The position numbers and the translations under genes are program-made. A stretch of 64,000 nt of DNA from Trogon surrucura (taxonomy: Eukaryota > Chordata > Aves > Trogoniformes > Trogonidae): assembly GCA_020746105.1 (NCBI GenBank), contig CM036633.1, positions 7,610,501 through 7,674,500 on the forward strand, in the 5' to 3' direction. Under the pieces are notes generated by a model, which saw only the letters and a list, made by a program, of their open reading frames with translations, ran no database searches and was not told where the DNA came from. Below, in pieces: positions 27,071 through 37,421 of the stretch. Numbering within the stretch: the stretch's first letter is position 1; every line of letters begins with the position of its first letter.

Positions 27071-28679
27071 AGCAATGAAAAATTTTTTTCTGGCATGCTT
27101 TGCACAGTGATTTTTGTCAGAAAAGTCATTCTCCATCAAAAAAAAAAAAAATCAAGGGATGTTTTCACTTGCCAGATTAAGAAGCACATTAATGCTGGGA
27201 TGCAAACAGGAGGGTTGGTTCTTACCGTGGGCTTCCACACTTCTCATGATAGTTTTCAACAGGACTGTCACTAGCAGCACAACGTGCAGCAATGTCAGTT
27301 TTAATTAAAACCTTTCATTTTACCTACTGCCTGGAACAGCTGCAGCATAAACTGAGAAGCAAAGGCACCACAACACGTACAAGTTCAGGTTTTGTTGAAC
27401 ATAAATAGGAGACATCACTAATGTGAGCCCCACACAAAGCTGGTTCATCCCATAAATTCTAGAAAATGATGATTGCTTCTCCCTGAAACATTCCACACAA
27501 AAGTTTGCTCATTTTCAAAGAATGTCAGCTGGAAAAATTTGTGGGCTTGTTGGGGTTTTTTTTCCCTCAAAAAGCAAAAGGCAACCATTTCATGCCTAGG
27601 TGTATGTGTGAGTGGCTTATGAATCACAGCCAGATACCATTAAATAAGTAGCCCACACAAGTTGCTGAATCTAATTCAGTAACAATTATAAATTTAAGCT
27701 TGCTCCCTAGGCTTTCTGAAGAAAACAATACTTTTCATAGGATGGATAATAGATGTTACTAACCACAGCCAAACTTTGAAGATGTTTAAGATGAAGGGGC
27801 TTTAGGTAGCATAGCTGTAGTATGAAGTTGTTGAATTTCAGTGTGAGTGAAATATTGGCAATACAAACTCTTAAACCTCCGTAAGCAGATGGTAACTCTC
27901 CCTGTGTCCCTAGGCCCCAGAACTGCTCTACGTGCTGCTGCCTGGCGACTTCACCTCAGCCACCACCGCTCTTTTAGAATATTCAACCTTGTATTTCGAA
28001 GTGGCCAGTGTAGTTGTTGAACTGACTTAGCAGGAGAGTCAAAAGAATGACTTGGGGTAAAAGTCAGGCCTGGGCAGAGAGGCTGACACAAGTACATATA
28101 CTTTACACTGACCCATCAGATGGGACAAACCTTGCCTGGAATTAAATGCCCATTTGAGTATGTAGAGAATGAGCTGGGTGAGCATGTGTGATCCTGAAGC
28201 AGGCAAGTTATCTACTTCCCCAGCAATTAAAATAAGGGCTTCAAGCACGTAGCATAAACCCAGGGTGGACCCTAATCTCCTTGAGGACCCATTACTAAGT
28301 AATTACTACACGATATCATAAACTGGTGTGTCTGATAGTACTCGCCTTATTATAAATCTGAGCTGCAGCTGTGAGGGTGTAAGCAAAACTGCACTTTGAA
28401 AGAGCTAAGTGAGCAGAAAGGCTACCATGGAGCAGCCAGCTTGGCCTCACCGCAGCCCCTGAGCCCCACAGCAGAGCTGGCTGGAGGTCTCTCAACCCCT
28501 TCCACCCAAAATCAAGCACGCGAGCAAAGATGATTTACACAAACGTATAAACTGAAACAGAGAAGGGAGCATTTACAACTGCCCTTTTGTACGGTGGTGG
28601 AGATGGCAATGCCCTGCCTGGGGAGCAATGACAAGGACCTGAAAACAGCAACATCTTCGCTGGATCTGAAGGAGGATGT

Positions 28680-28780
28680 TTGCCTCCAGCTTCGCTCCCA
28701 TTGCTGAGTCCCCTTGGCCTCAGTTTCTCCGTACATGCAAAATGCAGGTAAACATCGTCATCTCTAAGGAGGGAGGGACA
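28680..28780 (+). repeat. MIR SINE fossil (core and 3')
   Basis: CCTTGGCCTCAGTTTCTCCG, then CATGCAAAATGCAGGTAAAC and ATCGTCATCTCTAAGGAGGG, follow MIR (CTGGGCCTCAGTTTCCTCAT, CTGTAAAATGGGGATAA, ..CCTCATAGGG). Confidence 0.65.
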
Positions 28781-31700
28781 GTTAATTAGATAACAATAGT
28801 TGAGTTACTTTAAATTGAAAAATTGCTAATTCTGGTGTGCAACGTGATTTTATCTCTCTGCTTGTTTTTCAGATATATTATTATTTTGTGAGCATTCACA
28901 GAAATACCCTTGTAAAACGTGCATCTCATTTTCATGAGAATTTTATGAAAACTCCAGGGAACAGCAACTATATTACCTGAAGTTACCTTTATATCATAAG
29001 ATATAGGTAGCAACTACTCAAACGACACAAAGGACCTTTGGAATTTAAACTTGTTAGGTGTTCTGCTTAATATAGCTGAGCAAGAATTTATGCTGGCATT
29101 GAAGTTTTCAGAGCTGGGCTGTGCTATTTAAAATGGAATTTCACACTAATGAGCCTAAAAGAAAATAATGCGTGGAAGGAGATTTCAAAGTACACTCAAT
29201 TGTATCAGTCATTCCGTATAAACAGAAAAAGTTACAAATCCAACCAAATAGCACCCTCTTCTGGCCACTAACACCCATGCAAAACACTTTTTCAAAGATG
29301 GGGATTTTGGAGCAAGCCCTGACAGCTATGCTGGTCCTAAAGGAGAAAGGGAGAGAAGGTAAGAAGCAGTAGATAATGATTCACATTCCATTTTCCGAGG
29401 AAAGCATAGAAAATGTTACTCTACTTCTACTTTTTTTGTATGTTTCATATTAAATGATGAAAAATTAACAGAAGCTGAGAGCCAATTTGCTTCAAAAGTA
29501 GATCCTAGTTACAAACGGTTAATTTTCATCACATTTTTATCATTAATGTAAGACCTTTCTGGTGAGTCATTCAACAGATCATGGTTAATAATTTTTTGTA
29601 TCCAGCACATACTTCACTTTTGTCTATTTCCAAGCTTAGCATAAAAAGATATTTTTTTCCACTATACATGTTCACAAAATAGAACATATATTTTATGTGT
29701 TTGATATTCTGCCCTCCTCAGGAAGATGCTCTTATGTTTCTGATTCTTGACTGAATAAATTCAATTCTTATATTCATGTTTCCAATGCCAATTTAAAATT
29801 TGCTTTCAATGAATATGCTGCCAGGCTCTCTGAAACTCATGAAGCCTGATAATAGATGAATGAATTTGTTACAGGATTCCGGGAAACCAAACACGTATGA
29901 CCATGGGGAATATTACCAGGATAAAGATTTAATCATAAAATGAAGATGAGTAGCAGTTGAAGTTCAGATAGTATTTCCCTAGCTGTGACTTTTGCATGCA
30001 GATGTTATTCTAAACAAACCAAAGATGTTATCCTCTCATGTTTGTTACCCTTTTCATGATCTTTTAGTGCCTGAGAAAATAAAGTACCAATATCTTGTGA
30101 CATGAACACAAAGCTAAAGCCCTCTATTAGAAGGATTATTTTTTTATTATTATTTTTTTGTGCAGTGGGTGGTACAAAGTTCAAGAATAGTAGCGTGAAG
30201 TTGTGGTACAAAACCAAAATACTTTATTATTATTATTACTTTTCATCAGAAATGACCTGACAACTAGAAATCAGTAAATAAGAATTTTCTAGTTGGAATA
30301 TCCTCCAATGCTTTGTAAGATAGCAATATGTTTACAGAGTTCAAATGCAGAGTTCTTTGCACGCTATTTCTGACAAAAGAGATTTGGAGTCATACTTCTT
30401 TTCTGCGTCATGGCCAAGTTAATTAAAATTTGCACACGATCCACTTTATCATTCTAACAATAGCATAAAAAGAAACTCAACTCTTGCTCACTTGAACAAT
30501 CGCACTACACTCGGAATAGGATTTTCCTTCTGAGAAAAACTTGCAGCCACCAGGAGCTGGTATTTAATAACTGATGTATAATTACAGAATACAAAGCAAA
30601 TTTTCTTTTTATCTATCACCAGCTAATCTAGCTGAAGAAATCTTTTAATTTAGAAGTTGGAGAGATTTGATCTCTAATAGTCAAGACACAAACAGAAGTC
30701 CTTCCTACTGTCATCTGACAGTAAAACATTTATCTTGTATGAACCTTTGCAAAAACCTTGGCTCCGTGAAGAGGAAACCCAGTAAAGATGTTTTCATGGC
30801 AAATTGATAGGCATTGCTTGTGCTGAAATTCTGCAGTCTTTTCTATATGCACAGACTTTGTGAAAGATGGTAAGATTTATAGAGAAAAACTGAAGGAAGA
30901 AGATTATTTTTGGTAAGCTTTGGATTGTATGAATTAATAAATTCTAGTTGGCCTGGCTCTTAGGAATTCCGTTCTGTCTAAATTTCAGTTTTGTTTTCTA
31001 CTTTCCCTCCCCGGTAGAGTTGAACCTGGGAATAGCATCACTCAATGGCTCGTTAGTTTGATAAAGTGGCATAAGTGACTATAGCTACAATGGGTACTTC
31101 TAGCTCAGAAGCATTTATAGGTCTCGAGGGAATTCTGAAAAACACCAGAAAGTCTTTAGGTACTGAATCACAGGCAAGTATTTTGAATCTTTAATTTTTT
31201 TTTATATATTCTTTTCTATGAGAATGTCAGAACTAAAATATGGAATATGCTTTTCCCACTTGGTTTCTATTACTTGTAAAGCATTCAAAAGCTTCTAGAA
31301 TAAAATTACCTCTATGCCCTGCTAGGGAGCAGGCAAAACTCCACCAAGTATCAAGGGAGCGCCTCTGCTGGCATTGCTTTCCATTTTTAACCCAAATATA
31401 ATAATAAAAATGACTAAATATTAGACTGGAGCTGTACAATCTTAGATCCAGCATTTATTTGTTATCATGTTTATCCCAGTGGAGCTTTACTGTATTTTTT
31501 TATTTATACAAAACGTGCTGAAATATATTCCACAAATTAACTAGTTTATTTTCAGGTGTGACATATTCATCATCATAATAATCTCTTTGTTTTAAAAGTT
31601 TGTTCAGATGATAGCAGCCAATTTGTGTATATATATGTATAAAAAAATAGTAATTGAAACAGAAATGCAAAAAGACAAGAGGTGGAGGAAGGAAAGGAAG

Positions 31701-31920
31701 GTATGGCAGAGAAACGGCTTGCAAAGCAAAAAGTGAATTGCAGGTAATAGATTAAAAAACTCTACAAAAATATTACGAAGTTTAAAAAAAGATCCAACAA
31801 TTTTAGAACAGTTGAAGGATACTCCAGTTCAGCAAAAAAACCTGAAGTCCACACAACTTTCAGCAAAAAATGGGGCATAAAATATTTTTTAAGAGCCTAG
31901 AGTTGGAGCTGCATTGTCAC
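28781..31920. other. Gene-free AT-rich stretch
   Basis: Nothing recognisable beyond simple repeats. About 31,290-31,430 has a unique, regulatory-looking texture but no firm evidence. Confidence 0.6.
30224..30239. repeat. (TTA)n microsatellite
   Basis: Five TTA units ending TTAC. Confidence 0.85.
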
Positions 31921-32112
31921 ACGTGGAGCCCCAAAGCTCTGCAGGGCTATCCCCGACACGGCAGTAACGGCACCAGGGCGCTCAGCTACGCGTCCACCCA
32001 CGCGACCGGTCACTTGCTCCCCGGTACCGCCGCAGCTCCAGCCACCTGCTCGGTCACCGAGCGAGGAGATGGCCCCAGCCACGGCCGTCGGGTGAGGGAC
32101 GAGTTATGTGGA
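31920..32112. promoter_or_regulatory. Small isolated CpG cluster
   Basis: About 20 CpG dinucleotides in about 190 nt by eye, inside DNA that is otherwise nearly CpG-free. It includes CCCGGTACCGCCGC-type words and a perfect hairpin GCTCGG-TCA-CCGAGC (32,048-32,062). A donor-like GTGAGG follows at about 32,091. The overlapping 107-codon ORF shows no protein family. It could be an orphan CpG island (enhancer or non-coding RNA promoter). Confidence 0.4.
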
Positions 32113-32499
32113 GAAGCAGCTGCAGATCATCAGAAATTCCTCAAGAAACCAAATTCAATCCTGAAACAATACAGTGAACTTTTCTCATCATAAATGTGTA
32201 TTTCCCATTGTACGAAAAGACAGGGAGGCACAGCTGCACAGTTAACCCCATAAAAACCTGAAAATTTCCCCCCGTGTGGATTTGGGTCTGCTTTCTGACA
32301 AGGAATAATTAGACATCTCAAAAATACATTTCTGTTTTGTTACAGTATTCATTTGAGGTTTAATCGCAGTTGTCAATGTGTTATTTCAGTGAATAATATT
32401 TTCATATTATTTTACAGTTCATACAGCAGTAAGAAATATCTTAAGGTACTAACTGATTATTTAGACTTTATTGTAGAGGAAAGCAATGACATTGAAAAT

Positions 32500-32850
32500 A
32501 TTGTCTAAATAGCAAATACATTAAACAGCAAAATCCCTACCTCACATTATGAATTGAAATGACATTATTTTAAAACATTTGAAAAACATCATCATAATTA
32601 TATGTTATCAACACAGAGGCAGATTACCTATTATTTTAACATAATTAATTTGAGCTCAGTGCATTTATGTTGCTGTGTATGTCATTATCCATCAATATAA
32701 TTATGAAATGCTAAAAATTGGGTTCTGAATCTTCCAAGTTATTTTAATTGGCTGTTTTTTTTTCTCTCAATCCACCGTTCATTTGTCTCCATCTTCAACG
32801 TCTGAAATTTTTAATTACAATTTACATTTCTCTTTCGTCTGTCCCTTAGG
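32500..32850. promoter_or_regulatory. Candidate conserved non-coding element
   Basis: A unique AT-rich block with repeated TAAT/ATTA cores (CATAATTATATG, TAATTAATTTGAG, TTTTAATTGGC) and no repeats or reading frames. Regulatory role inferred from texture only. Confidence 0.25.
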
Positions 32851-35800
32851 CCACATTCCAATCTTGCTTGTGATGTTTTCGCACCAGGGCCTTCAACAGA
32901 GATAAGCTTTCCCTCTTCAGTGACCGCTAGTTTATAACCAAGTTTAGATTCTTTTCTTGCAATACTGTTGGGTTTTTCTCATGCCTTTCTGTTGTGTACT
33001 CCTTCAGTTATAATTTCATACCTCTGGTTTCTAATATTTTTTCTCTTTTAAATCTATCCTCCTCCATCCAGTGTGAAAGGCAACAAAACAAGAAATGATA
33101 TATTTTAAAGGGCTTTCTCTGTGTCAGGGTTTGCTCTCCTGTCTAGCTCAACTGATAATTCCCTTCCCAGCACTTCAGTAGGTTTGGCTGGTTTTTCCTC
33201 TCTGCTTGCAAGGTAGGATAGCTGCCCCCGTGTGATCTCAGACGACGGGAGGAGTGGATGGAAGCTCTCTATCAAGGTAAAAGTCCACATATTTCTTGTC
33301 GTACATAAACGTCTGTCTCCAAGAAAGCGTTGAGGCCACAGCTGTCCAACACAGTGCCTGGGAATGCCTGTCTCCAAGGCTCTGACAAGGCCTGACTTTT
33401 TTACCCTTCTAATTTTTTTTTTCTTTCTCTCTCATGATTGACATTTGTCTTTTGTGGGCCTTGTTTGCTTGCACTGCACTTGTAGGGAGCCTGAAGCACT
33501 GCAGTATTTTCATTTCAGTCGGGTTAAGGGTGACAAAGATTACACATGCATACTGATTTATGCCTTAAAGGCTGGAAATAGTGTCAAGTGTGATCTCAGC
33601 AGAGCTCTGTTCGATGACTCAAGTGCTCGGTACGGTGTTACACTCTCAGACATCAATCCTCATCCCGTAAAATGAAAACTCTGTCTGTCCAAAACATCGT
33701 TCAATAAAGTCCTGATCTGTAAGGCTTATTAGTTATTAATAAGATAATAATGCTGTTTTCAATGTTCATGCCAAAGCCAGAAGCGAGTCTTTACCAGGCT
33801 AAGTACTGTTGAAATAGAAATCAGTGAGCAGTGCCAGCCACAAAGAGCTTTCACTGTAAACGTGCCCCTGCAAGCCACGTTATGCACACACTTGTGTGCT
33901 TCTGAGAACACTTCACTACCAAAGTCTTATGCAAAGAAGCAATGTAACTCTAAGTCAAATGTTTCTGAAGACAGGTCCTTACATTATTATATTTGGAAGT
34001 GCTGTATGTCAGGAGTTTCTTGTAAATAGCAGTGGATCTGAAGGTGGCTGCTACACCAAAGACATAAGGCATTCTAAAGCATATCAAGCTCTGCAGTAGG
34101 CTGAGGACAGTGCCTATTACTGCTCTTCTTCTTTTAACCATATATGTAAAACAAAAGCCAAACAAAATGCAGGGACTGTGTGATCTGACAGTTAATATTC
34201 CCTTAGGCTATAAAAGGCCAAAGACCTGAACCACAGGCGCCTGCACTACAAGCTACTGGTTCCTCTTGTGCAGGTGCCTTTCTCTCTGTGCTTTTAATCA
34301 TTCAGAGCTGCCCGGACCTGGAAAACTTTTCCCAGCACAGACATTATCAAAATTCATATGTCCCTATGAAAAATATTAATTTGGCTCCACCTCCACTTCC
34401 CCCAATGAGAAAAGTCTGAAGATTCCCAGCCGAGCCATCTTTGCAGCATGCTGGGAAATACCTGAGATGGGAAGAACAACCCAAGAGCCATCCAAGACTG
34501 AGCACTCCCAATGTCTTCAGGCCTTGCCAGCACCGGGAACTGAGCGCTTTGGTTTGCTACTCACCAAGTGCTTCTTGCAAGACAGCTGGAAGGAAGGAAT
34601 GATGGAAGGGGTGGAAGGTATTCCTCTTTCAGATGCCGGTTAGCTTTGAGTCTTTTCCTGTAAGTTAATTTAACGCATCTCGTTAATAGCAGCCAATTGA
34701 ATAATGCAACAAATGTTTTTGTAAGAGCTGGTAACGCACCAGACATGAAACCATTCATATCTGACTCAGTAGTGCAACCCCGACAGTCCCTGTATCAATT
34801 AAATATTGTTGCCCTGACACCCAGTCTGAAGGAGCAAGCACATCAGCGAGTATAGCTGCAATGCTCTTTCACTGCTGGATTTGTTCTGGCAGTCAGAAGA
34901 GGGCACGTAGCCTGCTTAACTGTCATTACAGGTCCTTGGACAACTGAAAATTTACTTTTAACAGAACACAATGCCTATTCTTCTCTCATCAAGTAAAGCA
35001 GGCTTGTATTCTAATGAAAAGGCAATAAACTGAGGGAGAAATAGATAAATCTAACTTATGTTGCACTCTGAAGTACACCTGTGACTGCAACTATAATTGG
35101 TGGATAGACTGACAGGCAGGCACTCTGTCAGCCTCGGAAATTGGTCACAGTGTTCCAGAAAAAAAAACGGTAAAATGAGTTCAAAGTCGGCTTTCAGTTC
35201 TACAGCTCTATCTATACTGCGGTAAAACAGATTTGGGTTGATTACTCTTACTCTAAGATTTAATTTCTTTTGAATGTATTACCAAAACAGACTCATCAGC
35301 ATTAACTGCATTTCTGTGCTATGCTTTCTAGGTACTGGCTGTGTAGCCATGCTAACTTCAAACCATTTATATTTCCAGAATCAATGTAAATGCCTTATTT
35401 TTTTTTTCTTTTGGAGGGGGGAGTATTCTGAATAGATTTTGAAACTTCTAGTAACGTTCCACATTCAATATGCATTGTGTGGAGTTTATCTGATTTCCTT
35501 CTTCATTATAGTTTTAATGCGTAAATCAAATTTTTTAATCTAAAATTGGATTGAAATATACCTAAGGTCTTCAAGTGAGATAAATTTGATCTTTGCAACC
35601 AGCACTACGATGTGCTGTCAAACAGAGTTTGCAGGTTTTAAGACCAGAATTGGGATTATCACCTTTTGTGTCTTATCTTGGCCCCCTAACAATCCCATGT
35701 CTGTGCTATATTGTTTTGGCAAAATGGGTCAACGGAAATGTCAAGCGGACACCACTTTCCCAGGAAAATAAAACTTCAAGTGTAATACGAACTGGCATCT

Positions 35801-36964
35801 GAAATTCTGGGTATGTTTCAAGCATACACTCCTCATTTATTTATTATTTACTCTGCACAAACTACTCTGCATTTATTAATGAACACACAGTTACATCTAC
35901 ACAGCTATAAAATCATCCAGCAACAAAATCAAATTTGCAAGGAGAAAGCAGAGTAGTTTGTTTTCCCACTAATGTTTGTTCACATTATAGGATCTTCAGT
36001 TACCCACATTAGTCCATATTCCTCCCTCTGCAGATGCTTTACCCCTGTATCGCCAGGTGTTTTCCTCCCCACTCCTGTGCACTCCCCAGAACACAGAAGA
36101 CATTCTGGTGCTAACACAAGTCTGAAGGTAGCAGGAGCCTGAACAGGATGCAAAGTGAAGGTAGCTGGAACGTGTCTGTCAGAGACTTCAGCTGTCTTTA
36201 CTGATCACATGCAAAGAGATATTTTTGTGTTTTACAGTGCAGTGAAATTCAAGTAGCAAAAGGCATCTACCCAAAGTAAAGGCCCTCTGACTTCCAAATT
36301 TCCATTTCCTGCTCAGCATATGTGTAACGCTGTCTTTCCTGAAAAGCGGCCTAACTTTCAGTGAAGTGGCACTCCCAAACAGCTGAGCCAGCTCGTTGCT
36401 GCAAAGCATTAAACACACCTGGCACAAAACATGTCGATCCCCCTCTACAAGCAGCGTCATCTTATAGGAAAGACTTCGCCAACCCCAAGGGTGAGGAATG
36501 GTCTCTGCCTGTCACGCACGCCAAGGTCTACATCCAGAACCCCACTCAAGCAACAGAGAGAGGTAACTCTTCAGGAGGCGTCAGATTCTTACTTGGCACT
36601 ACAAACGAACCGATCTTCGAGGTCTGCGATGAGCGTGACTGAAAACAAGGTTGAGAGCTCATGGAATAGCCTGTAAGGCAAGAGGTCTTGAAGAGGAAGA
36701 CTGGTAAAAAGAGTGGGAGTATCAGTTGTTTTCTGACAATTATGCATGTACAACCAGTTTGGTTCTCTGCAGTTATTAGCCTTGTGCTAGCAGGGAAGAT
36801 GATTTTGCATGAATACCAGTAATACGACCCAAGAGAAAAAAAAAAAACCAAAATTTGAGGCTAGTTTTCACTTCTGCCACTTCGAGATTTAATCCCAGAG
36901 TCAGCCCTCACTCGTCGCCAGACTCCCGCAAGCACGGCTGGACAAACTGAAGCTCCAATTTCAG
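32851..36964. other. Gene-free DNA upstream of ZFP64
   Basis: No coding exon recognised. Short chance ORFs such as 36,361-36,642 show no family features. May hold distal promoter elements; none can be named. Confidence 0.6.
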
Positions 36965-37008
36965 ATTAAGGCCGCTGTGGCACGCGGGGCTGAGGGACGC
37001 ACCAGGCC

Positions 37009-37119
37009 ATGGCGGGGCCGCCACGGCCGCCGACCCCAGGGGCCTCGCCTTGGCGGCCGCGGGGTTTAGTCACGACGGCCTGGCCGGTGCGGGCTGTTCC
37101 CCGTGGGGGCTGCCCGTGA
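37009..37119 (+). other. Possible upstream ORF in the ZFP64 5' leader
   Basis: An ATG in a ggccATGg context opens a 36-codon Pro/Arg-rich reading frame ending TGA at 37,117-37,119, about 250 nt before the ZFP64 start. It matters only if transcription begins upstream of 37,009, which is not known. The composition is what any GC-rich island would give, so this is weak. Confidence 0.25.
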
Positions 37120-37366
37120 GGCGGTGCCGGGCGGCAGAGGGGAGCAGCAGCCCCGGCCACGCTACAGCGGGGAGGGGGGGCGGCGGGAGCCCTCAGCCCC
37201 GCGGCAGGTGAGGGCAGCCACGGCCTCGCCGCTGCCACTGAGCATGCTCGGCTCCTCCACATCCGCCCCTGCTCGGCGGCCGGGAGGGGCGGGGGGGGGA
37301 GACGCTCCCTGCCGGTAATAAGCCCCTTGCAGGTGGCGGAGGCGGCGTGCGGGGCTCGCTGCCGCC

Positions 37367-37421
37367 ATGAACGCCGGCGGCGGCGGCGGGGCGGCGCCGT
37401 CCTTCCCCGGCCCCGTGCAGT
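37367..37421 (+). CDS. ZFP64: ZFP64 coding exon 1
   Basis: It encodes residues 1-18 (MNAGGGGGAAPSFPGPVQ) plus the first base of codon 19. The start has G at -3 inside gccgcc, a good Kozak context. The strong donor GTAAGT follows at 37422. The glycine run comes from a GGC repeat. From memory mammalian exon 1 is also short, begins MNA and ends in VQ, which supports this start. The exon lies inside the CpG island. Confidence 0.93.

Noticed and set aside
31870-32193. 107-codon ORF over the orphan CpG cluster as a protein gene
   Set aside because: No domain and low-complexity composition; the CpG density is the signal of interest, not the frame.
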